A DNA stretch of 64,000 nt, from NCBI GenBank assembly GCA_963826795.1, contig CAWGYT010000022.1:84717-148716 (forward strand), in the 5' to 3' direction. Positions 11,311 to 20,324 of the stretch are shown here, in pieces. The stretch is from CAWGYT01 sp963826795 (GTDB lineage: Bacteria; Planctomycetota; Planctomycetia; Pirellulales; Pirellulaceae). The translations under genes and the position numbers were made by a program. The notes beneath the pieces were generated by a model. The model ran no database searches. It saw only the letters and a list, made by a program, of their open reading frames with translations, and had not been told where the DNA came from. The first letter of the stretch is position 1. Each line of letters opens with the position of its first letter.

Positions 11311-11971
11311 CCCCTCATCCGGCCTGCGGCCACCTTCTCCCCGCGCTGGGGAGAAGGGACAGGCCGCGCTGGCGCGAAGGGACAGGCGGCGCTGGGGAGA
11401 AGGGACAGGCGGCGCTGGCGCGAAGGGACAGGCGGCTCTGCGCGAAGGGACAGGCGGCTCTGGCGCGAAGGGACAGGGTGTTGTCACCTCTCCCGAGGCC
11501 GGGAGAGGTCGACCGGGGCCCGCTTGCGGGGACCGGGCGGGTGAGGGTTGTGGCGTGACGCGTTGCGCTGGCCCCCTCATCCGGCCTGCGGCCACCTTCT
11601 CCCGCGCTGGGGAGAAGGGACAGGCGGCGCTGGGGAGAAGGGACAGGCGCTGGCGAAGGGACAGGCGGCTCTGGGCGAAGGGACAGAGTGTTGTCACCTC
11701 TCCCGAGGCCGGGAGAGGTCGACCGGGGCCCGCTTGCGGGGACCGGGCGGGTGAGGGTTGTGGCGTGACGCGTTGCTGGCCCCCTCATCCGGCCTGCGGC
11801 CACCTTCTCCCGCGCTGGGGAGAAGGGACAGGCGGCGCTGGGGAGAAGGGACAGGCGCGTGGCGAAGGGACAGGCGCTGCGCGAAGGGACAGAGTGTTGT
11901 CACCTCTCCCGAGGCCGGGAGAGGTCGACCGGGGCCCGCTTGCGGGGACCGGGCGGGTGAGGGTTGTGGCG
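11311..11971. repeat. Repeat array 1: three ~200-250-base units built of nested inverted repeats
   Basis: Units run from about 11311, 11573 and 11781 to the 'gggtgagggttgtggcg' that ends each. Each unit reads CCCCTCATCCGGCC, then a CCTTCTCCC...GGGAGAAGG pair, then a CACCTCTCCC...GGGAGAGGT pair, then a GGGTGAGGG close that pairs with the opening. Between the first two sits a 22-23-base minisatellite around 'gaagggacaggcgg', with six copies in unit 1 and four each in units 2 and 3. The family is the same as arrays 2 (30837) and 3 (44155) but in opposite plus-strand orientation. It lies just after the AnmK-like stop. A truncated piece recurs at about 17709-17731. Confidence 0.9.
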
Positions 11972-12148
11972 CTTTTCGTCACACGACGCGCACAGCGGCC
12001 TTTCAGAGGGTCTCTTGGCTCGCTCCCGCCCTCCACCTTCCGGCTCTGGCTGTGGTTTGCTATTTTCTTTGGAAACATCAATTCATCGGCGCCGCGTCGC
12101 GGGTGGTCTCGCACGCCGCTTCGCCGGAACTCCGTTGTTGACTCGCTC

Positions 12149-13312
12149 ATGACCGACCTGACCGAAGGACTCTGGTCCCGTGTGCAATCCGAATGGCGAA
12201 TTCGAGACGACACGCTCTATTTGAATCACGGTTCGTTCGGTCCCTCCCCGATCGCGGTTCAAACGGCAAGGCGGCGGTGGCAGGAGCAGCTTGAGTCGCA
12301 GCCGATGGATTTCTTTGTTCGACACTTCGAATCGGCCTGGTGCGAAGCGCGTGGTCATTTGGCGAGGTTCGTCGGCGCCGCCGCGGAAGACTTGATTTTT
12401 GTCGAGAACGCGACGGCAGGGATGAATCTTGTCGCCCACAATTATCCGCTCAAGCCGGGCGACGACGTGTTATTGACCGATCACGAATACGGCGCCGTCC
12501 GCAAGATCTGGCAGCACGCCTGCAATCGCGCGGCGCGAATTTGCGAATCGTTCCATTACCGTGTCCCGTCGAAGCTCACGCTCAAGTCGTGCAGGCCGTG
12601 CATGCGGCGTTGGGCGAGCGTACGCGGCTGTTGGTCGTCAGCCACGTCACCTCGGCCACGGCGCTGATCTTGCCCGTCCGTGAGATTTGCGAACGAGCCG
12701 CGATGGCGGGAGTTGACGTCTGCATCGACGGGCCCCATGCCCCCTTGCATCTCGATCTGGACGTGCATTCGCTCGCCTGCCAGTTCTACACGGCCAGTTG
12801 TCACAAATGGCTGTGCGCTCCGCTGGGGTCGGGTTTTCTTTACGTCGCCCCGACGCATCAAGCTCTCGTGAAACCGACCGTGATCAGCTGGGGACGTATC
12901 CAGCCCGCCGAGCCGGCGACGTGGGATGAGCACTTCATGTGGACCGGGACTGCGCGATCCGAGCGCTTACTTTGCGGTCCCAGCCGCGATCGAGTTCTTT
13001 GAGCGATTGGGTTGCGAGTCCGCACGTCAACGGATCTATGCCCTGGCCGATTCCGCTCGCCAGATTCTACTCGACGCCCTGTCCGGAGTTTCGCTGGCGC
13101 CGCCGACGCCCGACTTCTACGGCGCGATGGCGCATCTTCGACTGCCGCCAGGTGACGCCTGGGGATTGCAGCAAAGACTCTGGGAACGGCATCGCATCGA
13201 GGTCCCCATCATTTCCTGGCAGGGCCAGCGGTACGTCCGCGTCTCACTTCACCTTTACAACGAGGCGTCTCACGTCATTCGACTGGTCGATGCGCTTCGC
13301 CGCGAGCTGTAG
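12149..13312 (+). CDS. Class V aminotransferase-like PLP enzyme (isopenicillin-N epimerase-like), two frameshifts
   Basis: PLP-dependent fold type I protein. The N-terminal part begins 'YLNHGSFGPSP', continues with 'FVENATAGMNLV' and 'DVLLTDHEYGAV'. After a frame change near 12570 come 'LLVVSHVTSATALILPV', 'VDVCIDGPHAPLHLDLD' and the Schiff-base Lys in 'TASCHKWLCAPLGSGFLY'. After a second change near 12950 the C-terminal small domain runs to 13312 ('QGQRYVRVSLHLYN'). This layout fits the isopenicillin-N epimerase/cysteine desulfurase-like group; the substrate is unknown. The start ATG at 12149 fits the homology. All motifs remain, so sequence error is the likelier cause of the breaks. The 3' end overlaps the convergent transglutaminase gene by 43 bases. 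Confidence 0.8.
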
Positions 13313-15399
13313 GCGAGACGCCAGGTTCCGGGCGGCCTGGGAGCCGGGGGCAGTTCCAACCCGCGCGACGGCTCGGCACTGCCGTATCGCTGAGCGGCGT
13401 ACGCGCGATACCATTGGGCGGCGGCCCGCAGAAACGGTTCCTCGCCAGCGTCCGCCTGCAAGCGCGTCGAGAATTGATGAAGCGTTTCGCCGGGCTCGCG
13501 ATCGAAACGAAAGCGGCGCACGCGCGCGTCCAATCGCCGCAGCTGACGCGACCGAGCCACGAGGGGCGACGCATCTCCCGTTCGCGCTCGCCCGAAACGC
13601 CCGAACGGACGCCAACGGGCCAGCTGAATCAGTCCGGCGACGATCAGCACGACGACCAACGGTCCTTGCACGGCGCGGGCCGCCGCTTTCAACCAGGTCT
13701 GCCGCCAACGTGGCTCCAGCCAATAGCGGCTTAGTTCCAGCACGCGCCGTAATCGATCGGCGGGTGTCGTGGATCGCGGATCCAGCAACAATCGCTGATT
13801 GTCTTGATCGGAGGCGGCCATCCCGGGCGTGGATTCAACCACGACCCACCGCCGCGTTTGGTCATCGTAGGCCTCGACCCAGGCATGCGCGTTCTGGTTA
13901 CGCGCCAGCCAGTAGTCACCGTATTCGCTCGCTTCACGCACCACATAGCCCGTGACGTACCGGCAAGGAACTTGCATTTTTCGCAGGAGGGCGGCGGTGC
14001 CCGTCGCGAAGTACTCGCAATGGGCCGCTGGCCGTTGCCACAGAAAATGGATCAGCGGGTCGGTATTGGGCGGCAGCGAGATCGGGCGCAGTGAATACTC
14101 GTAGTTCGACTGAAAAAAGTCGGCCACGGCGTTGATCTTGTCGCGCGGCGACGCGTCGGCCGCCGCCAGTTCGTCGACGATCGCGTCGATTTCTGGATGG
14201 TCGATAATGACTGGCGTGAGTAGTTTTGCGCGATCCTCATCGCTGAGCCGTGTCGCGGCGGGAAAACGCGAGGCGTAAGCAATGTAGGGCCGCTCCGTCA
14301 GCACGCCCGTCCGGACGATGTCGTTCGCGTCCACGGCCAGGAATTCGCCGGAACCCATCAGAAACGCCGCGTCCAGCGGCAAGAAATACTGCTCGCCGCG
14401 GGCCGGATCGTTCCACACTTCGACTCGTTCCCAGGGACCACGCGACAACGGCCGGAGGGAAAACAGGTGCTGATCGTCGACCGGCTGGTCGATCCCCGTC
14501 GGAGGTTGATCGACCGGCGTAAGAATCCTCTTGTCCCGCAAACGGTTCCACCGCGGTCCGCGACGGGACTCGGACATTCGCCATTGAGATCCTCGAAATT
14601 CGTCATAGCAGCGACTGCGCAGATACCCCGGTAGCCGCTGGGCAAAGACGCGGAGCGCGACCTGAGTTGGATTCTGCAGCTGCTCGCTGCGGATGCTCCG
14701 AAGACTCGCCACGCGCACATAGCTGCGTGTCGATCGCACCTCCATCACGTTGAAGGTGACCGTCTGCGACACCCAACGTTGAACACGCTGGATCTGCGCG
14801 GACAATTGGCTGGCCAGCGGCCAAGTGGCCAGTACCGACGTGGCCAGCACGCCGGCGACGATTCCGCGGACCGGTTTCGAACTGCCAGCCCGCGGTCCAG
14901 CAGCGCGCGGTCCTGAACCGCCCAATCCCGCCAGACGACACTGGAGCGCGAACAGGGTCACGACGGTCGTCGCGATCACCAGACCCAACTCACGCTGAGG
15001 CGGTGTGACGGCCCGATTGAACACAAAATAGAAGGTGCCGATCCCCAGCGACAGAGTCCACAGCGGAAAGCTCTCGTGCCGCCGTACCGTAAACTGCTGA
15101 AACACCTGGATCAGCAACAGCGACTCGGCAATCCGGGCTGTCATGACTTCGCCCATCGGGCGGTCGGATCCGAGATTCAGCCACCGCCACAATCCTTCGT
15201 TCAGCAGGATCACCGCGCAGGTAACACCCAAAATGAACGCCGGTGTCTTTGCACGGGCCGGGACATGCCACGTCGTCGCACAGCGAACTACGGCCAGGCC
15301 GATGACGACGAACGCGATTGGCAGCGATTGCATCGTCAGCGCCGCCGCGACGGCTTGCAAGACGATCCACCCAAGTCCCAGGTAGCGTGGCGTGTTCAT
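13270..15399 (-). CDS. Membrane transglutaminase-like protein (TgpA type)
   Basis: Integral membrane protein of 709 residues. The first 210 residues hold about six hydrophobic segments, followed by a periplasmic-side region with a transglutaminase-like core: Cys in 'AAHCEYFATGTAALLRK' near residue 460, 'CRYVTGYV', and His in 'NAHAWVEAYD'. A single membrane helix ('GPLVVVLIVAGLIQLA') near residue 590 precedes a cytoplasmic tail. This matches the TgpA family that accompanies MoxR and DUF58 proteins. The ATG at 15397-15399 overlaps the DUF58 stop as ATGA, showing translational coupling. Its target is unknown. The tail overlaps the convergent aminotransferase end. Confidence 0.9.
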   Translation of the reverse strand: MNTPRYLGLGWIVLQAVAAALTMQSLPIAFVVIGLAVVRCATTWHVPARAKTPAFILGVTCAVILLNEGLWRWLNLGSDRPMGEVMTARIAESLLLIQVFQQFTVRRHESFPLWTLSLGIGTFYFVFNRAVTPPQRELGLVIATTVVTLFALQCRLAGLGGSGPRAAGPRAGSSKPVRGIVAGVLATSVLATWPLASQLSAQIQRVQRWVSQTVTFNVMEVRSTRSYVRVASLRSIRSEQLQNPTQVALRVFAQRLPGYLRSRCYDEFRGSQWRMSESRRGPRWNRLRDKRILTPVDQPPTGIDQPVDDQHLFSLRPLSRGPWERVEVWNDPARGEQYFLPLDAAFLMGSGEFLAVDANDIVRTGVLTERPYIAYASRFPAATRLSDEDRAKLLTPVIIDHPEIDAIVDELAAADASPRDKINAVADFFQSNYEYSLRPISLPPNTDPLIHFLWQRPAAHCEYFATGTAALLRKMQVPCRYVTGYVVREASEYGDYWLARNQNAHAWVEAYDDQTRRWVVVESTPGMAASDQDNQRLLLDPRSTTPADRLRRVLELSRYWLEPRWRQTWLKAAARAVQGPLVVVLIVAGLIQLARWRPFGRFGRARTGDASPLVARSRQLRRLDARVRRFRFDREPGETLHQFSTRLQADAGEEPFLRAAAQWYRAYAAQRYGSAEPSRGLELPPAPRPPGTWRLAYSSRRSASTSRMT

Positions 15400-16598
15400 G
15401 GGAGCGGGCGACTCCCGCCGACCGGACGGCCATTGAGTCGCGCCGGCGGCTGAACCACGTCGCGATCGTGCTGCACGTCGCAGCCGACGCGCCGCATGAT
15501 ACGGACCAGATCGTCCAATTCAGCGGAGTCCTCCGTCGCCACCAGGAACACCGTCATTCCCGGTCGAAGGGCGGAGGTGAGCTGCAGGGGCCAGCGGTCC
15601 GAGGAACACGCGGCTTGCCCCTCAACGGCCGCCAGCCTGTCGAACAAGACACGACGCTGCTGATCCCGCGCGAGATGGGTCAACGCGATCAATTCGCGGC
15701 CCACCGCGATCCAACTGAGCCCCGATCCGTACGCAATCACGTAGTCGCCCAAGGCCGCCGCTCGCGAGAGCGCGTCCTCCAAGTCGCGCGTCGCCGAGTG
15801 ATCGTCAGCCGCCGCGACAATCGGGTCGATCAACAGGCCGAACAGCTGATCCCGCGGATGGAAGTACTCACGGACGACGGGACGTCCCAGTCGAGCCCAG
15901 GAACGAAAGTCCCAGCGACGGACCGCGATCCCGGGCTGATACTCTCGATTCCCCATGTATTCCAGCGACCCTCCCTGGCGAAATTCGTAGCTCTCCGGCT
16001 CGGGCGCCGAGATCGCGGCGGCATTCGCCAGATCCAGATCGACCAGGGGCTCAAATCTTGGATAAACATGCAGCGACTCGGTGCAACGAATCACCTGATG
16101 ATATCGGACCAGGTTCAGTGGGAAGGCACTCGTCACCTGCAACGGAGGCCACGCGAAGACGCCCCGCTGATTCGGCTGAACCGCGCAACTCAGATTGACA
16201 CTCTCTCCGGCCGAAAGGCGAGCCACTCGCAGCGGCTCCTCCGCCAAACGCCACGACTTGGGCGGATCGAGCCACCTCAATTCAAGCTCCAGCGCCGCGC
16301 GCGACGCGAGGTTCGAGAGTCCGAGCAAGGCAGTACACGGAGAACCGCTCATCACGCGGTCCGGAAGTGTTCGCGTCATTTGCAGGCGAGGTCGAAAGAT
16401 CCACCCCACACAACTGGCGGTTACTAACAGCGAGAGCGCGGAGGCAAACAGTGGAAGCAGACCCGAGTCGATTGCGGTGAGACTCGGCAGGCAAACCAGT
16501 AACAGACCCACCAGCGTCTTGCCGGCCACGGTCAGGTTGTCGTGCCAGACGCGCGAAACAAGGGTGAAGAATCGAAATCGTGGATCAGGCCGCTTCAT
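15396..16598 (-). CDS. DUF58 domain protein
   Basis: Protein of 400 residues with two hydrophobic segments near residues 25-65 ('VGLLLVCLPSLTAI' and 'LLPLFASALSLLVTASCVG') and a DUF58 core around residues 220-260: 'EPESYEFRQGGSLEYMG' then 'VRRWDFRSWARLGRP'. DUF58 proteins resemble von Willebrand A domains and travel with MoxR ATPases. The gene follows moxR by 12 bases and overlaps the transglutaminase start, so the three form one transcription unit. Molecular role is not established for the family. Confidence 0.9.
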   Translation of the reverse strand: MKRPDPRFRFFTLVSRVWHDNLTVAGKTLVGLLLVCLPSLTAIDSGLLPLFASALSLLVTASCVGWIFRPRLQMTRTLPDRVMSGSPCTALLGLSNLASRAALELELRWLDPPKSWRLAEEPLRVARLSAGESVNLSCAVQPNQRGVFAWPPLQVTSAFPLNLVRYHQVIRCTESLHVYPRFEPLVDLDLANAAAISAPEPESYEFRQGGSLEYMGNREYQPGIAVRRWDFRSWARLGRPVVREYFHPRDQLFGLLIDPIVAAADDHSATRDLEDALSRAAALGDYVIAYGSGLSWIAVGRELIALTHLARDQQRRVLFDRLAAVEGQAACSSDRWPLQLTSALRPGMTVFLVATEDSAELDDLVRIMRRVGCDVQHDRDVVQPPARLNGRPVGGSRPLP

Positions 16599-16610
16599 AT
16601 CGCCAAGCTG

Positions 16611-17602
16611 CTACACGGGAACCGTCACCTGTTGTATCAGCTCCACAATCAAATCCCGCGTCAGCGAGGCCGTCGCGGTTGGATGACGAGCCAACACGAC
16701 GCGATGGGAAAGGACCAAGGGAGCCATCCGCTGGACGTCGTCCGGCAGAACGTAGTCACGCTGATTCAGCATCGCATAAGCTTGGGCGGCGCGAAGAGCA
16801 TCAACGAGCCGCGTGGGCTGCTGCCGAACTCGAATTGCGGGTCGCTACGCGTCCGACGCACGATTTCCACCAGATAGTTTGCGACCGAACGGTCCACCCG
16901 AATACGGCTCACGACCGCCTGGCACGCCAGCAGTTCCTCCTTGGTCAACACCGCCCGAATTGATCGCAGAGGATGCGTGATCGATTGGTCGTACAGAATC
17001 TCGACCTCGCTCTCCGCGTCGGGATAATCCAGCGACAGCTGAAAAAAAAATCGATCCAGCTGAGACTCCGGCAAAGGAAACGTGCCGTGAAATCCCAGCG
17101 GGTTCTGCGTCGCCAACACCATGAAGGGCGGCGGCAGCGGATAATGCGTTCCCTCGATCGTCACCTGGCCCTCCGCCATCGCTTCGAGCAAGGCCGATTG
17201 AGTTCGGGGCGACGCCCGATTAATTTCATCTACAAGCAACACGTTGCAGAAAATCGGTCCGGGCCGAAATTGAAACTCCGCCACCTGCGGATTGAACACG
17301 GAAAAACCAAAGATGTCGGCCGGCAGCAGATCGGGAGTGCACTGAACCCGCTGAAACGACATCTCGACCGACGCGGCCAAGGCCTTCGCCAGCGTCGTCT
17401 TGCCCACCCCGGGCACATCCTCCAACAATACCGACCCGCCCCCGACCAGGGCCACGATCAGGTCGTCGACAATCTCCGGCTTGCCGCGGATCACGCTCGT
17501 TAAATTACTCCGCAAAGCGACAAGCTTCGAGCCAAGCTCGAGATCCATAACTCGAGATCCATTTTCAAGGGAGTGAGGCCGGACGGTGCCGCGGTCAGGC
17601 AT
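16611..17602 (-). CDS. MoxR-family AAA+ ATPase, one frameshift near the 3' end
   Basis: AAA+ ATPase thought to act as a chaperone for the co-encoded DUF58/transglutaminase proteins. Walker A 'DVPGVGKTTLAKAL' (residues 62-75), Walker B 'NVLLVDEINRASPRTQ', sensor 'LATQNP' and 'GTFPLPESQLDRF' are all present. The frame stops early at 16766, but another frame restores the typical MoxR C-terminus ('AAQAYAMLNQRDYVLP', 'LSHRVVLARHP', 'QQVTVPV') ending in TAG at 16611, so a single indel lies near 16785. The first possible Met is at 17602; a second at 17548 ('MDLELGSKLV') is equally plausible and closer to family length. Confidence 0.88.
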
Positions 17603-17898
17603 GCGGCCTTAACGCGGACCGGATCGGTTGTACCATTCCCAAGGGAATCTGAGGGTGGGATCTTTGCCAAGAATTTACCATTGTCAGTCCGTCTGGAGGG
17701 ATCCTGTCCCCCCTCATCCGGCCCGCGGCCTAATCCTGTTCGGCACTCAGGTTGCTCGATAGGTCAGCGTGAGTGGAAAATTCGGCGGAAGGGGTTGAGC
17801 GCGAGTGAAAGTAAGGTGGAGAGATGGTTGTCGAGGCGAGGGGATCGGTTGAGCGCGCAGCAGCGACGGCCGTCGACTGCCATGGGGCAGGGCGGTTC

Positions 17899-18008
17899 TT
17901 AAGCGTCGTGTCGCTTGAGTTTTTCCAGCTGCGCCATCAGCTCCTCGTCGTCGGCCCAGCCGTTCAGGTAATAGCAGATCATTTCGCAGGTTCGCTTGGT
18001 CGCCCGCG
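17899..18008 (-). pseudogene. C-terminal fragment of an unknown protein
   Basis: On the minus strand a frame ending in TAA at 17899 reads protein-like for about 36 residues ('RTCEMICYYLNGWADDEE' then 'LMAQLEKLKRHDA'). Upstream it runs straight into the dispersed 128-base element that begins near 18014, where the same frame meets a stop. This looks like the 3' remnant of a gene interrupted or replaced by the element. The parent family is not recognised. The 295 bases between moxR and this fragment (17603-17898) hold only a truncated copy of the array repeat at about 17709-17731. Confidence 0.35.
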
Positions 18009-18013
18009 CAGAA

Positions 18014-18141
18014 AAAAGGGGTCAGGTCTCTTTTTCGAGGCGACTTACGGCAAATGCGCAGAAGGTGATGTGAGGGGCATCGAGTGGCGGGTCTGGAGCT
18101 TTCTTTGATAGACCGTCTGGAGTTTTCGTCTGGAGTTTTCG
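18014..18141 (+). mobile_element. Dispersed 128-base element, copy 1 (inverted relative to 63866-63993)
   Basis: This stretch, starting aaaaggggtcaggtctc and ending with a doubled 'ctggagttttcg', is the reverse complement of 63866-63993 with about three mismatches (near 18053, 18070 and 18110). The second copy lies about 150 bases from an IS200-like transposase gene, so a non-autonomous derivative or residual end of that element is a reasonable reading. It carries no gene. Confidence 0.7.
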
Positions 18142-18150
18142 TCTTCGTCT

Positions 18151-18587
18151 AAGACGGTCTACTTCCGTGCCCTCGTCGCCGCCGGTCACGCCTGCGGCTA
18201 CCTTGTGCTGCCGAATGACTCTGGAGCCTGTAGACCGTCTTGGACTTGTTTAGACCGTCTCAATCCTGTTTCTTCCGTTGCGTAGCCCCGCTCGCGGAGA
18301 GCGGGGGTGGCGCGGCGTGGATGCGAGGCCTGCATGGCGAGATCGGCTGGGGGATGGGTTCGCCCCCCGTCTGCGCGACGGGGGCTACGGCGCGACGGGG
18401 GCCACGAAGCCAATCTAAGACGAAGCCAATCTAAGACGAAGCCAATCTAAGACGAAGCCAATCAATCTAAGCCAATCTAAGCCAATCTAAGACGGTCTAC
18501 TTCCGTGCCCCCATCGCCGCCGGTCACGCCTGCGGCTACCTTGTGCTGCCGAATGACTCTGGAGCCTGTAGACCGTCTTGGACTTGT
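18151..18587. repeat. 99-base direct repeat (18151-18249 and 18489-18587) with enclosed hairpins and 16-base tandem repeats
   Basis: The two 99-base copies differ at two positions and each runs from aagacggtctac to gtagaccgtcttggacttgt, so each copy is itself flanked by an inverted agacggtctac/gtagaccgtct. Between them lie two G/C hairpins (CCCCGCTC...GAGCGGGG near 18288, CCCCGTC...GACGGGG near 18366) and, at 18410-18488, a string of 'gaagccaatctaagac' repeats. Open frames here are low-complexity and not believed to be genes. Confidence 0.75.
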
Positions 18588-18726
18588 CTTGGACTTGTCT
18601 TGGACTTGTTTTGGACTTGTTTTGGACTTGTTTTGGACTTGTTTTGGACTTGTTTCTGGACGTTTGGACTTGTTGGTCTTGGACTTGTTTGTAGACCGTC
18701 TTGGACTTGTTGGTCTTGGACTTGTT
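18577..18726. repeat. Minisatellite of 11-12-base units (tcttggacttg)
   Basis: About eleven copies of ttggacttgt with tct, ttt or ggtct joints follow the second 99-base repeat directly. The tract abuts the 3' end of the symporter gene (stop 18734). Translations on both strands (Leu/Trp/Phe-rich or Ser/Lys/Gln-rich) are trivial products of the repeat. Confidence 0.85.
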
Positions 18727-18733
18727 GGCCGAC

Positions 18734-20146
18734 TCAATCGGTCTCACTGAAATTCAGCCGCTGACTTGCAGCCGGTCGCCGCGCGAGCCACGGCTCGGCT
18801 GTTGCGACGCCTACGTAGCCGAGTGTGGCGGCGGCGAGCGAGATGAGGAAGGGGGCAGGCCAGTGAAAGACGGACTCCCCCAGAATCCAAACCACGATTC
18901 CCGTGACCATCGCCGCCAGCGCGCTGGCCGGGCCGCCCCAGCGGCATCCCAAGCCGAAACACGTGGCGACGACGATGCCCGAACTGCCGAAGGCCGAGGC
19001 CGTCTCGATCAACTCGTAAATCGTCGAGCTGCGGATCGCGAGCCCATAGGCGATCACGCCGAGAATTGCGACGCAGAGACGTGCCAGCCGTACCTGATGG
19101 CGATCGGTCAGCTGGGGGAACATCGGATTCAAAAGGTTGTGGGAGATCAGCGCTGAGGCCGAAAGGAGCGCCGAATCGACGGTTGAGAGAATTGCCGAGA
19201 TCAAGGCCCCTGAGAAGAGGATGAAAAACAGCGGGCCAAGGTGCAACTGAGCTAGAAGCGGGATCAGCTGCTCGGGCTCGTCCAATTCCGGATGCAGCAG
19301 GGGCCCATACAGTCCCAGGCCCACGGGGATCAGTCCGACGAGCAGATACAGCGTGCCTCCCAACAGACACGCGCGGCGGGCAGTTGCCGCCGACTTACAG
19401 GCCAAGACGCGAGAAATCAGCTCGATCGCAAAGACCGATCCGAATACCGGAATCGCCCAAGCCTCCGACAGCTCGTACCAGCGAACATCGCGGCCCCCCC
19501 AAAACGACAGCCGCTCGGCCGGCAAACTCAGATGCAACTCGGCCAGCGGCGTGTTGGCAACGACGGCGATCCCCATCACAATCAAGCCCACCATTAACGT
19601 CAGGCCTTGAATCAAGTCGGTCCAGGCATCCGCCAGCAGACCGCCGACCGCGGTATAGGCGATGACCAGCAGCGTCGCGGCCGCGATCGCGCCGTCAATC
19701 TGCAGGCTGGTCGCCGAACTCAAGACCTGGCCAAAAGCTCGAATCTGGGCGGCGGCCCAAATCACCGAAGGTGGGACCAGCAGCAGGATCGCCACGCGTT
19801 CGACGGCGCGTGAATAGCGGACGCGAAACAGATCCGCGAAGGTGGTGAATCCTCGTCGCCACAGGGGAACCGCGAAGATCAGCCCCATCAGGAAGATACA
19901 GAGCACGTAGCCGAACGGGTCGGCCGAGCCGCCGGCGATTCCCTCGGTGTAGATCGCCCCGGCTGCCCCCACGACGGTCTCGGCCCCGAACCACGTTGCG
20001 AAGATGGAAAACGAGGCGAGCGTGAGTCCCAGTCCGCGGCCGGCAATCAGATAGTCGGTTTCACTCTTGATGCGCCGAGACACCCAGACACCAATCGCGA
20101 ATTGGAGCAGAATGTAGAGAATGACGCCGACCAGCATTGCGTCCAT
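18734..20146 (-). CDS. Sodium:solute symporter (SSS family)
   Basis: Membrane carrier of about 470 residues with some 13 hydrophobic segments, expected to couple Na+ influx to uptake of a sugar, amino acid or similar solute. The N-terminal 'SETDYLIAGRGLGLTLAS' and 'ATWFGAETVVGAAGAIY' are typical of the family, as is 'SAILSTVDSALLSASALIS' (residues about 340-360). The ATG at 20146 is preceded by AGGAAAGG at a proper distance, so the longer open frame to 20239 is not used. The substrate is unknown. It is divergent from the helicase at 20325. Confidence 0.92.
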   Translation of the reverse strand: MDAMLVGVILYILLQFAIGVWVSRRIKSETDYLIAGRGLGLTLASFSIFATWFGAETVVGAAGAIYTEGIAGGSADPFGYVLCIFLMGLIFAVPLWRRGFTTFADLFRVRYSRAVERVAILLLVPPSVIWAAAQIRAFGQVLSSATSLQIDGAIAAATLLVIAYTAVGGLLADAWTDLIQGLTLMVGLIVMGIAVVANTPLAELHLSLPAERLSFWGGRDVRWYELSEAWAIPVFGSVFAIELISRVLACKSAATARRACLLGGTLYLLVGLIPVGLGLYGPLLHPELDEPEQLIPLLAQLHLGPLFFILFSGALISAILSTVDSALLSASALISHNLLNPMFPQLTDRHQVRLARLCVAILGVIAYGLAIRSSTIYELIETASAFGSSGIVVATCFGLGCRWGGPASALAAMVTGIVVWILGESVFHWPAPFLISLAAATLGYVGVATAEPWLARRPAASQRLNFSETD

Positions 20147-20324
20147 CAATTGCCTTTCCTGCTCGTTGTCGTGCTGTCTGCCGGTCCGACGCCTGAAACC
20201 GTGCCCGGTCGACTGCCGAGGCCGACTTGTCAAAACCAACTCGACCGATCGCCGGGACGGCTGCGATCCCTAAGATACATTAGACGCGGCCCAGAAACTC
20301 GAGGCCCCACGAAGGAAAATCGGC

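Noticed and set aside
9790..11697. 635-residue minus-strand ORF
   Set aside because: Antisense to the AnmK-like gene and to repeat array 1; composition is repeat-driven Pro/Arg/Ala with no family motif.
15318..16427. 369-residue plus-strand ORF
   Set aside because: Antisense to the DUF58 gene in a coherent MoxR operon.
18505..18750. Leu/Trp/Phe-rich plus-strand and Lys/Ser/Gln-rich minus-strand ORFs
   Set aside because: They are direct translations of the ttggacttgt minisatellite.
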